Shown here: piece by piece, positions 1-7,264 of the stretch | How the letters are laid out: each line of letters opens with the position of its first letter | How positions within the stretch are numbered: the stretch's first letter is position 1 | Origin: Clostridia bacterium | Lineage (GTDB): Bacteria > Bacillota > Clostridia > Christensenellales > CAG-138 | Assembly: GCA_017541305.1 (NCBI GenBank) | Contig: JAFXZJ010000024.1 | Location: forward strand, 1 to 64,000 | Reading direction: 5' to 3' | DNA length: 64,000 bases | Position numbers and translations under genes: made by a program | The notes under the pieces: generated by a model | Told to the model about the DNA's origin: nothing | Seen by the model: the letters and a program-made list of their open reading frames with translations, nothing else | The model's database searches: none

Positions 1-70
1 CCTTCCTGCAGATGGCGTTCTTTTCGGACTTCGTAACCCTCAGTTCCAAGCGTTCCTTTTTCTCCTTCAT
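1..70 (-). CDS. Partial MobC-like / ribbon-helix-helix protein (N-terminus only)
   Basis: Reading the minus strand from the ATG at 70-68 gives 23 residues (MKEKKERLELRVTKSEKNAI...) before the window ends. The charged start followed by an ERLELRVTKSEK strand resembles the N-terminus of ribbon-helix-helix DNA binders such as MobC relaxosome accessory proteins, which help nick the transfer origin of mobilisable elements. An AAGGAG lies 9 bases before the ATG. The start overlaps the stop of the next gene upstream by the ATGA arrangement, so the two are probably translationally coupled. Only the first strand of the fold is visible, so the family call is an inference; any RHH regulator is possible. 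Confidence 0.5.
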   Translation of the reverse strand, partial: MKEKKERLELRVTKSEKNAICRK

Positions 71-435
71 GGCGCCACGCTCCTTGCCGGGGTATTAGGG
101 GTATCCCCTAAAAAGACCGCCCTTCCCCGAAGCGGCGGGACGGAACTTGCCGTACAAGTTCCCTGCTGGCTATCGTTTTTGACATGGATGCCCGGTATGC
201 CGGCCGGCGGGTTAAGGTGCTTCCGCCGGGCGTGGTTATTCGTGCTTCCATGTGGCGCCATCGGTTTATCGGACGCAGGCCTGATGGCGCCAAAATCGGG
301 GCTTTTGGCGCCATACTCGTTCAGCGCTCTATCCATGCTCCATTGATCAGCCAGCCAGTTGATCACATCCTGCACGTACTCCGCGCGCAGGGCTTCGGAT
401 GCTATGATCCGTTCTGTTAAAATAGGTTTGTTCAT
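67..435 (-). CDS. Hypothetical protein coupled to MobC-like gene
   Basis: A 122-residue protein not recognised as any family. The start at 435 is supported by an AGAAAGGAA ribosome binding site, and the stop overlaps the next start by ATGA, which argues for a real gene. The first 40 residues look like a normal helical segment (EALRAEYVQDVINWLADQW). The rest is rich in Pro, Gly, Asn and Arg and looks disordered. Three of four copies of the palindrome TGGCGCCA in this stretch lie inside the gene. It probably belongs to the mobilisation module of the element. The C-terminal part could be a degraded or frameshifted sequence. Confidence 0.5.
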   Translation of the reverse strand: MNKPILTERIIASEALRAEYVQDVINWLADQWSMDRALNEYGAKSPDFGAIRPASDKPMAPHGSTNNHARRKHLNPPAGIPGIHVKNDSQQGTCTASSVPPLRGRAVFLGDTPNTPARSVAP

Positions 436-485
436 TCGAATTCCTTTCTGCCTCTTAAAGGCGTGTTGTTGTAAAAGTTGATACA

Positions 486-542
486 GTTATCAGATAACAA
501 AAACCCTCAACCGCGGGAAACTGGGGGTAGTTATCAAATAAC
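486..542. promoter_or_regulatory. Pair of GTTATC-A-(G/A)ATAAC dyads
   Basis: A perfect 13-base palindrome GTTATCAGATAAC at 486-498 and a one-mismatch copy GTTATCAAATAAC at 530-542 lie 44 bases apart, about four helical turns, between the divergently read ends of two minus-strand genes and upstream of the gene at 435. The spacing and symmetry suggest a pair of operator sites for a dimeric repressor of the mobile element. The regulator is unknown. Confidence 0.4.
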
Positions 543-604
543 GCGATCGGTCGCTTTGAAAAAAGTGGTACTAGTTGTTTTAAGTGGGATCGGATATTAG
601 GGCG

Positions 605-635
605 CAAAAAAAGCACCCGTCTTCCAACAGGCGCT
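605..635 (-). terminator. Rho-independent terminator after sigma-like gene
   Basis: On the minus strand a 9-base stem with two G-U pairs (612-620 with 627-635, loop of 6) is followed by seven T residues. It sits immediately after the stop codon at 637 and ends transcription of the sigma-like gene. Confidence 0.7.
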
Positions 636-636
636 T

Positions 637-1521
637 TCAGTCCTCTTTGTCGTATTCCCGGAAGAGCTTCCCGATCCGCTTCAGCCGCTTCAATACCGCG
701 CTGTGTGTTTTGAAGCCGACTTCCTTTGCGATCTCTTCAAGCGTGACGTCCTCCATACGAAGCTCCACTATCCGTCTGTCCGTAGGGGAAAGCGTCTTAA
801 GGAAATCCTCAACGAACACGCTCGATTCGACCTTCTCTGCAAGATCGGCACTTTCATCCGGCGCGTCCCACTGCTTGCCGTTGTGCGTTTCGGCATATTC
901 CGCTTGGAAGCCTTCAAGGGATATCTGCGGGTGCTTCGTGCGGGTATGATACCATTTGCGGTAGAAGTCGATCTTCTGACGGCTGTGAAGCTCGCTGAAA
1001 TCTTCAAAGCAGCGATGCTCTTCAACTGCCTTAAGAATAACGTCGAGCCCGTCTTTCTTTAACGCAAATCTTACCATCGTTCCGATGACAAGATCGACCA
1101 TATGCATAGAAGGAAAAGGTCTTTCGGTCTCGCCCGTAAGTACCAGCTCTGTCTCGCCGCTGATGATATCCAGAAACTCCGCCCAGTTCGTCCAATAGGG
1201 AAGCGCATGCGCTATCCTCCATGCGGGATCGGAGCCGGAATAGATCTCCATATATGCGCAGTTGCCCATATGCGGCCAAACGATCTCGGCATATGAATCG
1301 ATCACAGCATTTAGGAAATAATCGCTTTCGACCATCTCAACAGCTTCGGGATCCTTTATCAGCTCCGAAAGCTTGCGCGGTAATCCCGCAGCCTCGTGTC
1401 CGTGCTTCAGCAGGATATCCAACGGTATCGAGTAGAACGCGGAAATGAATTCGGAATTGTTGAAGAGAACTACAGAGCCGTCTTTCCGGCGCAACGCCAT
1501 CTTTCTTCTTTCAAATTGCAT
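637..1521 (-). CDS. Mobile-element protein with C-terminal sigma-70 region 4-like HTH
   Basis: A 294-residue protein. The last ~50 residues (from about 244: SPTDRRIVELRMEDVTLEEIAKEVGF, then HSAVLKRLKRIGKLF) match the helix-turn-helix of sigma factor region 4, which binds -35 elements. The N-terminal ~240 residues are not recognised; there is no region 2 core-binding helix that I can identify, so it may be a transcription regulator rather than a true sigma factor. The start at 1521 has a good site (AGGTGGTGATA), better than the internal Met8. A strong promoter precedes it and a terminator follows directly, so it is monocistronic. Such proteins are common on integrative elements of Firmicutes. 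Confidence 0.65.
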   Translation of the reverse strand: MQFERRKMALRRKDGSVVLFNNSEFISAFYSIPLDILLKHGHEAAGLPRKLSELIKDPEAVEMVESDYFLNAVIDSYAEIVWPHMGNCAYMEIYSGSDPAWRIAHALPYWTNWAEFLDIISGETELVLTGETERPFPSMHMVDLVIGTMVRFALKKDGLDVILKAVEEHRCFEDFSELHSRQKIDFYRKWYHTRTKHPQISLEGFQAEYAETHNGKQWDAPDESADLAEKVESSVFVEDFLKTLSPTDRRIVELRMEDVTLEEIAKEVGFKTHSAVLKRLKRIGKLFREYDKED

Positions 1522-1601
1522 ATTATCACCACCTTTCCGAGGAAGGTTCCTCTATTAATTATCGTCAATACATAGGCGCTATTGTTCCAACGCTCAAGGT
1601 T

Positions 1602-1630
1602 ATTCTATCATATATTTTCCGTGCGTTCAA
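1602..1630 (-). promoter_or_regulatory. Promoter of the sigma-like gene
   Basis: On the minus strand TTGAAC (1630-1625), 17 bases, then TAGAAT (1607-1602); the start codon lies about 80 bases downstream. Confidence 0.6.
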
Positions 1631-1790
1631 GGTCCGACCTTTGCCATGTAAGCAATAGCTTCTGGATCGGTTATTATCCGGGTTCCCGCACATTCGTCAT
1701 TATGACTTCAAAACCATAGAATGTGTAAAGCAATTCCTTGCTTCATGCTTTTCGGGTAAACTCTCAATATCTTACTCGGAGGTAAATAAA

Positions 1791-2636
1791 ATGAAAGGAC
1801 GGTTTTTAACAAAGGATCTGTTACAGTGCTTTAAGGAGCATCTAATTCTGGAAGAAAGGAGTATGGTGACGATAGAAAAATACTGCAGAGATGCTAGCGC
1901 TTTTATATCGTTTGTGGGTGATCGGGAAGTGACGAAAGAAATGGCGATTGAGTATAAGAATATGCTTCGAAAGAATGGCTACGCTGTTCGGAGTATTAAT
2001 TCCATGCTTGCAAGCATAAACAGCCTTTTCGCTTTCCTCGGATGGCATGTCTTTCGTGTTAAGGCGTTGAAGATGCAGAAGGACATTTTTTGTCCCGAGG
2101 ACCGAGAGCTTTCAAAAGTGGAATACGAAAGGCTTGTCGGAGCGGCAAAAGAAAAGAAAAATGACCGGCTGTGCTTGATACTGCAGACGATATGCGGGAC
2201 GGGGATAAGGGTTGGCGAGTTGGAGTATTTTACCGTTGAAGCCGTTCGGCGGGGTGAAGTGAACGTATCCTGTAAAGGAAAAACTCGCGCTGTGTTCATT
2301 ATCCGCAAGCTGCAAAAGGCACTGCTCCGGTATGCTTCGGAGCACGGCATAGTTGCAGGATGCATTTTCATAACCCGAAGCGGCAGGCCAATAAGCCGGA
2401 CGAATATTTGGCGGGATATGAAGTTGCTTTGTTATATGGCAAATGTTGAACCGAGCAAAGTCTTTCCGCATAATCTGAGACACCTGTTCGCGCGGGTGTT
2501 TTACAGTATGGAAAAGGATATCGCAAAACTTGCGGATATCCTCGGGCACAGCAGTATCAACACGACAAGGATCTATATCGTTTCGACCGGGGAAGAGCAT
2601 CGCCGGCATATGGAAAGGATGCGGTTGATCGAATAA
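1791..2636 (+). CDS. Tyrosine recombinase / integrase (XerC-XerD family)
   Basis: A 281-residue site-specific recombinase. It has an N-terminal SAM-like core-binding domain (~1-95) and a catalytic domain with the full set of active residues: Arg140 (GTGIRVGEL), Lys162 or Lys164 in the beta hairpin (SCKGKTR), His227 and Arg230 (PHNLRH), His253 (LGHSSINTT) and the nucleophile Tyr262. The GGAGG site 6 bases before the ATG fixes the start. It lacks the extra N-terminal arm-binding domain of typical conjugative-transposon integrases, so it looks like a simple Xer-type or invertase-type enzyme. The next thing downstream is a palindromic site at 2652-2685 with an inverted partner at 2919-2938, so these may be its substrates (inference). 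Confidence 0.88.
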   Translation: MKGRFLTKDLLQCFKEHLILEERSMVTIEKYCRDASAFISFVGDREVTKEMAIEYKNMLRKNGYAVRSINSMLASINSLFAFLGWHVFRVKALKMQKDIFCPEDRELSKVEYERLVGAAKEKKNDRLCLILQTICGTGIRVGELEYFTVEAVRRGEVNVSCKGKTRAVFIIRKLQKALLRYASEHGIVAGCIFITRSGRPISRTNIWRDMKLLCYMANVEPSKVFPHNLRHLFARVFYSMEKDIAKLADILGHSSINTTRIYIVSTGEEHRRHMERMRLIE

Positions 2637-2651
2637 AAGGTGCTAAACGGC

Positions 2652-2685
2652 GGTTGAATACATAATCACGATTATGTATTCAACC
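2652..2685. repeat. 34-base perfect palindrome; candidate recombination site 1
   Basis: Two perfectly complementary 16-base arms (GGTTGAATACATAATC and its complement) around a 2-base centre AC, starting 16 bases after the recombinase stop. GGTGCT at 2639 and AGCACC at 2704 extend the pairing outwards. There is no T-tract, so it is not an ordinary terminator. The inner 20 bases (2660-2679) recur in inverted orientation at 2919-2938. Size and layout (two arms around a short centre) fit a binding site for a tyrosine recombinase, but a protein operator is also possible. Confidence 0.6.
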
Positions 2686-2914
2686 ATCGACGCCATTAAG
2701 GGAAGCACCGATTGATTAAAACTATTTTATCAGTTTTCGGTAATAGTGTCAACGGGAAATACTCGAAAACAGGCGAAATCTAAGGAATTGTATCGAATTA
2801 AACGTATGACAAACACAGCTCTCTCCGTCTTTTCCATTGGAAGCACTGAAAGGGTTTATTACGCGAATATAAATTTACTGAAAACGTCTTTTCTAAATAG
2901 GAGCATAGTAGTTC
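2686..2914. other. Gene-free segment between inverted sites (possible invertible leader)
   Basis: About 230 AT-rich bases with no convincing gene on either strand. A 74-codon frame from 2746 has no ribosome binding site and runs into the next gene. Weak promoter-like motifs are present (for example TTGATT near 2712, TATAAA near 2868) but none with good spacing. If the flanking sites recombine, this segment would be reversed in front of the cargo operon. Confidence 0.35.
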
Positions 2915-2948
2915 TTGGATACATAATCGTGATTATGTTGTACTCCAA
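2915..2948. repeat. Imperfect palindrome in the cargo leader; candidate recombination site 2
   Basis: Inner arms ACATAATC / GATTATGT (2921-2928, 2931-2938) around GT, extended by TTGGA (2915-2919) and TCCAA (2944-2948). The 20 bases at 2919-2938 are the exact reverse complement of 2660-2679, including the asymmetric AC/GT centre. The right arm touches the AAGGAGG ribosome binding site (2947-2953) of the SPFH gene, so as RNA the hairpin could also affect translation. Confidence 0.6.
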
Positions 2949-2960
2949 GGAGGATCGAAC

Positions 2961-4124
2961 ATGCAAATAGCGGATATCATCAAGTACGAAGGCGACAACA
3001 GCACTTTTATTTGGAAGCATCCTTGCGAGGATTTCAACACAACAACTCAGCTTATTGTACATGAGTCGCAAGAAGCCATTTTCTTCATGAATGGACAGGC
3101 TCTTGATTCGTTTGGCCCCGGACGCCATACGCTTGAGACTCAGAACATTCCGTTAATTCGAAAAATCATCAATATACCGACCGGTGGAAAGACTCCGTTT
3201 CACTGCGAAGTATATTTTGTTAATCTCACAGAACAGATGGCTATTCGCTGGGGGACTGACAGCAAGGTTCAGTATGTGGAGCCGACATACAGGTTCCCTC
3301 TCTCAATCGGCGCAAGCGGAGAAATGTCTTTAAGCGTAGCTGACCCGCGCAAGCTGTTGATCAACATTGTCGGCACAGAGAGAACACTTGACCGGAACCA
3401 GATAATGGCTTATTTCCGTGCGTTCCTAATGACAAGAGTTAAAACATATATAGCTCAGACAATGCGTACAAGTGCCGTCAATATTTTCGAAATAGACGAA
3501 AAACTTGAAGAGTTTTCTTCTGCTATAAAAACAAAGCTGGATCCCGATTTCCTTGATTACGGGATCAATCTTAATCGGTTTTTTATCACAACAATAGTCA
3601 AGCCCGATGGAGATCAGCAGTATGAGAAGTTCAAGGAACTGCATTTCCGTCAATATGCTGACATTGCTGAAGCACGGCTAAGGCAGCAAACGGATGTGAT
3701 TTATGCACAGACCGAAGCGCAAAAGGTGATAATCGATTCTCAAGCGCAGGCTACAAAACGTGCTCAAGAAGGTTATACATATCAGCAGGAGCGGGGATTT
3801 GATGTTGCACAGGATGTAGCAAGAAATGAGGCCGTCGGTCAGTTTACTAATATGGGAGTAGGTTTGGGCACAATGGCCGGCGTTGGAGGTGCAGTAGGCG
3901 GTTTGGTTGGTGGCGCGATAAACAGTGCGATAGGAACTAAAAGCAATCTTGAGCCGTCTGACGCCAATCAGTACTGCGATCAATGCGGAGCCGAACTTAC
4001 TCCTGGGGCTGCTTTTTGTGACAACTGTGGAGCCCCGCAAAATGCAGATTGCTGTACAAATTGCGGTTTTCATTTCATAAAACCGGGAAAGTTCTGTCCT
4101 AAATGCGGAGCGAAAAGGGGTTGA
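2961..4124 (+). CDS. SPFH-domain protein with two C-terminal zinc ribbons (YdjI-like)
   Basis: A 387-residue protein. Residues ~20-215 form an SPFH (band 7) domain of the kind found in B. subtilis YdjI, which gathers on membranes and recruits partners. It continues in a helical stretch rich in Ala, Gln and Glu (~220-290), a glycine-rich hydrophobic segment (~298-325) that may insert in membranes, and two zinc ribbons: C339/C342-C353/C356 and C365/C368-C379/C382. AAGGAGG stands 7 bases before the ATG. It is the first gene of a tight operon with a membrane protein and a zinc ribbon-coiled coil protein. In known species such proteins relate to membrane stress; here the location on a mobile element suggests cargo. 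Base composition is AT-richer than the host genes. Confidence 0.8.
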   Translation: MQIADIIKYEGDNSTFIWKHPCEDFNTTTQLIVHESQEAIFFMNGQALDSFGPGRHTLETQNIPLIRKIINIPTGGKTPFHCEVYFVNLTEQMAIRWGTDSKVQYVEPTYRFPLSIGASGEMSLSVADPRKLLINIVGTERTLDRNQIMAYFRAFLMTRVKTYIAQTMRTSAVNIFEIDEKLEEFSSAIKTKLDPDFLDYGINLNRFFITTIVKPDGDQQYEKFKELHFRQYADIAEARLRQQTDVIYAQTEAQKVIIDSQAQATKRAQEGYTYQQERGFDVAQDVARNEAVGQFTNMGVGLGTMAGVGGAVGGLVGGAINSAIGTKSNLEPSDANQYCDQCGAELTPGAAFCDNCGAPQNADCCTNCGFHFIKPGKFCPKCGAKRG

Positions 4125-4130
4125 TGGTTC

Positions 4131-4802
4131 ATGAAGAAAAATAGCGCATTATGGATGATTCTTCTAGCGGTTGTCTTTGCTGGGATAATCTTGATAGCCT
4201 TTATAATCCCAGTAAAAAAGTCCGTTTCATTTTGGGTAGCATTTGGTTTCACCGTCCTGGCTTTTGCTCTACAATACCCGATTTGGAGGTCATCTGTTGG
4301 GAACGCTGATACAACGAAGAGCACTTTCTTGGGCTTACCTGTTCTCTATGTCGGGCTTGTATATTTGTTGGCCCAGATAATAGTATTTGCCGTTGTTACT
4401 GCAGTCGCCGGCATTATCCCAGTATGGCTTTCTATAATATTGTGCGTACTTACACTCTGCTTCTTCGCTTGTTGTGTGTTAATGACAAAAACAGGCAATA
4501 AAGAAATTGCTAGAGTTGAACAGAAGGTTCAGGGGAAAGTTTCTGCTATGAAGGCACTGCAGGCTGATGTTGAAATGCTTGCGGCTTCCGAAAAAGATGC
4601 TGAGACGAAAAACGCCCTGTTATCTTTGGCAAAGAAGATTCGATACAGCGACCCCATGAGCTGCGACGAGCTTTCTGAGATAGAGAGCAGAATCATGGAG
4701 CAAATTGCGCAGTTAAAAAATGTCAAAGACAAAACGGCGGCAATTCAAGATATCGATTTGCTTATCACAGAACGCAACGCAAAATGCAAAATTTTAAAAT
4801 AA
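4131..4802 (+). CDS. Hypothetical membrane protein with C-terminal helical tail
   Basis: A 223-residue protein of unknown family. Four hydrophobic segments are visible (~8-27, 32-48, ~69-90 and ~96-118), with no clear signal peptide cleavage site. They are followed by a charged, probably coiled-coil cytoplasmic tail (~120-223). The gene starts 6 bases after the SPFH stop, with AAGGGG upstream, and is followed 15 bases later by the zinc ribbon-coiled coil gene, so all three are one transcript. A plausible role is a membrane anchor or partner for the SPFH protein (inference from order only). Confidence 0.7.
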   Translation: MKKNSALWMILLAVVFAGIILIAFIIPVKKSVSFWVAFGFTVLAFALQYPIWRSSVGNADTTKSTFLGLPVLYVGLVYLLAQIIVFAVVTAVAGIIPVWLSIILCVLTLCFFACCVLMTKTGNKEIARVEQKVQGKVSAMKALQADVEMLAASEKDAETKNALLSLAKKIRYSDPMSCDELSEIESRIMEQIAQLKNVKDKTAAIQDIDLLITERNAKCKILK

Positions 4803-4817
4803 CCGGAGGATACTATC

Positions 4818-6077
4818 ATGAAGAGACTGACGTGTGAAATGTGTGGGAGCAACAACCTCTTAAAGCAAGAGGGGGTGTATGTATGCCAGGACTGCGGAAC
4901 CAAGTATTCCGTAGAAGAGGCGAAAAAGATGATGGTCGAAGGTTCTGTAGAAGTACACGGAACCGTAAAAGTGGACAACTCTGAAAAACTCGAAAGGCTT
5001 TATGTTTTAGCACGCAGGGCTGATGATGAGAACAACAGAGAGATGGCCGCCAAATACTATGAGCAAGTTTTAGTAGAAGACCCAATGAGTTGGGAAGCGT
5101 CTTTTTACACGACGTATTTTGCAGCATACAAATCCGATGCAAGTAACATAGAAGAAAATGTTTCAAAGATTTTTGCTTCTGCAAAAACATCTGTTTCGCT
5201 TATCCGCGGGTCGGTTTCAAATCCTGATGATATTCATAAAGCAGTTATGTTTATTATCACACGCGTCTCGATATTCGCAAGCAACTATTTTGTCCCCGTT
5301 ATAAAAATGATTTACCAATATCGGAACAATGGGCTTGACGCATCTTCGCTTAAACGAGCAGTTATAGGAATGACCGATAAGTCATTTTCCCTTGCTACAG
5401 ATATGTATGAGCAGTTTGGAACACTGATTGCGATTGATAAAGACGGAAAGGATTATCCGGTAAAAAACTTCATTGACACTTTTTGGAATAATACCGAGAT
5501 AATGTTCAATTCCCTAGTTAATTGCGATTTAGTTTCTCGCTCATCAGGAACTCAACGGAAACAGGAACATGACGCTTTGATGAGGAAGCTTGACGCTGCT
5601 ATCCTTGAAAAGAAAAACGAGAAAGAGCGCATCGCACGCGAAGAAGCGCAAAAAAGGTTTGATGCATATTGGCTTGAGCACTCAGCCGAAAGGGCTTCGT
5701 TAGAGTCGGAAAAGAAAAGCATTGAATCACAGATTACAGCTATAAATGCTTCATTGTCTGAGCAAGTATCTTCTTTTGAAAAGGAGCTTACTGCAATTCC
5801 GGGAGCAACGGAAATAGCTAATCTTGACGAGAGAATCAAGCAGCTTGTAGAACAGAAGGCCTCTTTGGGCATTTTCAAGGGAAAGGAAAAGAAAGCTCTT
5901 CAGGAGCAGATTGATCAGCTTTCTTCCGAAAAACGTTCTGTACAAAACAGAATAGATGCTGCTCGTAGAGTCATAAAGGACAAAATAGCTGCTGCACAGT
6001 CCGAAGCCCGAGGAAAGATTACTCCGCTTCAAAGCAGGATAAATGCAATTAACAGTGAGCTTACAAAAGCGAGATAA
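4818..6077 (+). CDS. Zinc ribbon, TPR-like and coiled-coil protein
   Basis: A 419-residue protein. An N-terminal zinc ribbon uses C6/C9 and C23/C26 (CEMCGSNNL, VCQDCGTKY). The motif CQDCGTKYSVEEAKKMM is typical of the short ribbons that head Firmicutes TPR-like proteins. Residues ~55-85 look like a TPR helix pair (ARRADDENNREMAAKYYEQVL). From ~270 to the end it is a long charged coiled coil. CGGAGG lies 8 bases before the ATG. Third gene of the SPFH operon. It has no enzymatic motif that I can see and may be a scaffold that joins the SPFH zinc ribbons. A hairpin at 6089 ends the operon. Confidence 0.7.
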   Translation: MKRLTCEMCGSNNLLKQEGVYVCQDCGTKYSVEEAKKMMVEGSVEVHGTVKVDNSEKLERLYVLARRADDENNREMAAKYYEQVLVEDPMSWEASFYTTYFAAYKSDASNIEENVSKIFASAKTSVSLIRGSVSNPDDIHKAVMFIITRVSIFASNYFVPVIKMIYQYRNNGLDASSLKRAVIGMTDKSFSLATDMYEQFGTLIAIDKDGKDYPVKNFIDTFWNNTEIMFNSLVNCDLVSRSSGTQRKQEHDALMRKLDAAILEKKNEKERIAREEAQKRFDAYWLEHSAERASLESEKKSIESQITAINASLSEQVSSFEKELTAIPGATEIANLDERIKQLVEQKASLGIFKGKEKKALQEQIDQLSSEKRSVQNRIDAARRVIKDKIAAAQSEARGKITPLQSRINAINSELTKAR

Positions 6078-6088
6078 ATGATTGCTAT

Positions 6089-6112
6089 GAGACCGGAGTT
6101 CGCTTCGGTCTC
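6089..6112 (+). terminator. Hairpin terminator with TTCG tetraloop
   Basis: A 10-base stem with one mismatch (GAGACCGGAG, CTTCGGTCTC) closes a TTCG loop 12 bases after the coiled-coil gene. The following sequence TACTATTTG is only weakly T-rich, so termination may be partial. Confidence 0.55.
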
Positions 6113-6168
6113 TACTATTTGTTATCGAAATCATTAATTACCAGTATAATTGTCTTGAGGTGCTTCAG

Positions 6169-6768
6169 ATGGATAATGATGAAAGCAAATATGAAACTGC
6201 CCCCATTAGCCCTGGTTGGATAAAACGTCGCGTACCGTCAAGCTATGCAGATGACGGCTTGAAAAGGATTGTTATCTTCTACGTTATTAACACGCCGTGC
6301 ACTGAAATAAGCTCCAGCAGCATACCGATAACAGAATATGGATGGAGCAAAAATGTCTGGAAAAATGATGCACTTAAAAATGTACTACTAAAGGTTGCCG
6401 ATCTAAAACGAGGAGACACATTTGTTGTAGCGAAAAAAACCGAAGATATAAAATCATCATGCGAAAAAGCAAAGCTTAAAAAAGGGTTCCATCAATCTCG
6501 AGCAATGGAACGTGTCGTTTTTTTCAAGAATAAATCCAATGAGTTCCTTAGTCTATTCTGGCATATCCGAAACTCATTAGCGCATGGGAGACTTGCGATG
6601 TATCCAAGTAGTGATGGTGATATTGTATTTGCGTTAGAAGATGGGGTTAAACGTAATGGATATTATTATGTTCGTGCCAGGATGATCCTTAAAAAGTCAA
6701 CTTTGTTGAAATGGATAGATATAATTGAGCGCGGTGCTATAGTTCAGCCAGAAATATCGAAACAATAA
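6169..6768 (+). CDS. Hypothetical protein with HEPN-type RNxxxH motif
   Basis: A 199-residue protein starting at the ATG at 6169, chosen because TTGAGG is 9 bases upstream; a GTG at 6160 abuts the same site and is less likely. Residues 128-142 read LSLFWHIRNSLAHGRL. This contains R134-N-S-L-A-H139, the Rx4H signature of HEPN-domain ribonucleases, which are common effectors of toxin-antitoxin and antiphage systems. The N-terminal ~120 residues are unassigned. The gene follows the SPFH operon in the same direction after a weak terminator, on mobile DNA. RNase activity is inferred from one motif only; it could be a non-catalytic HEPN fold. Confidence 0.6.
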   Translation: MDNDESKYETAPISPGWIKRRVPSSYADDGLKRIVIFYVINTPCTEISSSSIPITEYGWSKNVWKNDALKNVLLKVADLKRGDTFVVAKKTEDIKSSCEKAKLKKGFHQSRAMERVVFFKNKSNEFLSLFWHIRNSLAHGRLAMYPSSDGDIVFALEDGVKRNGYYYVRARMILKKSTLLKWIDIIERGAIVQPEISKQ

Positions 6769-6807
6769 GCATAACAGCATTATTGAGACGACAATACAAT
6801 GTGTGCC

Positions 6808-6858
6808 GAAAAACGGGAGCCGAGAATAATATCTTGTTCTGCCGTTTTTCTGTTTTGC
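6808..6858. terminator. Hairpin between convergent genes
   Basis: GAAAAACGG (6808-6816) pairs with CCGTTTTTC (6842-6850) and is followed by TGTTTTG on the plus strand. It lies between the HEPN-like gene and the convergent tnpV gene, so it may serve both. The loop is long (25 bases), so the call is tentative. Confidence 0.45.
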
Positions 6859-6900
6859 GCCCGATTCTACCTTTGGTATATTATGCCGTTTTTCCTTTAC

Positions 6901-7251
6901 TCATGCCATGATGATTTCCTGTATAACCCACTCCTCAGCTCTTGCCAGGCAGGAGTTCATTGCCTGTATCCAGCCAAGTTGATTGCGGGCTTTGAGGTCT
7001 TCAGTGACGCCTTCAGCTTGGGCGAGCTGGGACATAATGAGGTCGATCTGTTCATTGGCTTGGCGGTCGATATCGATGAGGTGTTGCATCAGGGTGTTCT
7101 CGATCAGCATCAATGCGAAGGTGTCGGGCTGATGCTCTTTCAAATACTTCTTCCGCATACGCCCGAAGCGGCCGATATCGCCGGTTGGCTGGGGAGGGAG
7201 TGCAAGGTCGGGGTAGTAATAGTCTCCGCGTTTGGTGTAAGTGATTTCCAT
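6901..7251 (-). CDS. tnpV: TnpV family transposon protein
   Basis: A 116-residue protein starting at the ATG at 7251, where AAGGAGG is 8 bases upstream; longer frames lack a site. The sequence MEITYTKRGDYYYPDL, PTGDIGRFGRMRKKYLKEH and the tail AEEWVIQEIIMA follow the TnpV pattern. This is a small helical protein carried by Tn4451-like and other clostridial integrative elements; its biochemical role is not established. It marks the right part of the mobile region. The next gene in the same direction (CD1845-like) ends within a few bases of its ribosome binding site, so they share a transcript. Confidence 0.85.
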   Translation of the reverse strand: MEITYTKRGDYYYPDLALPPQPTGDIGRFGRMRKKYLKEHQPDTFALMLIENTLMQHLIDIDRQANEQIDLIMSQLAQAEGVTEDLKARNQLGWIQAMNSCLARAEEWVIQEIIMA

Positions 7252-7264
7252 GTGTGTATCCTCC

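Noticed and set aside
2639-2709. Integron attC-like site (GTTGAAT ... ATTCAAC inside a long hairpin)
   Set aside because: The core motifs are in the reverse order to attC (GTTRRRY first, RYYYAAC last), and the recombinase is an ordinary Xer-type enzyme without the extra integron helix that I can see.
2746-2970. 74-codon frame in the cargo leader
   Set aside because: No ribosome binding site, no recognisable sequence, and it overlaps the SPFH start and its ribosome binding site.
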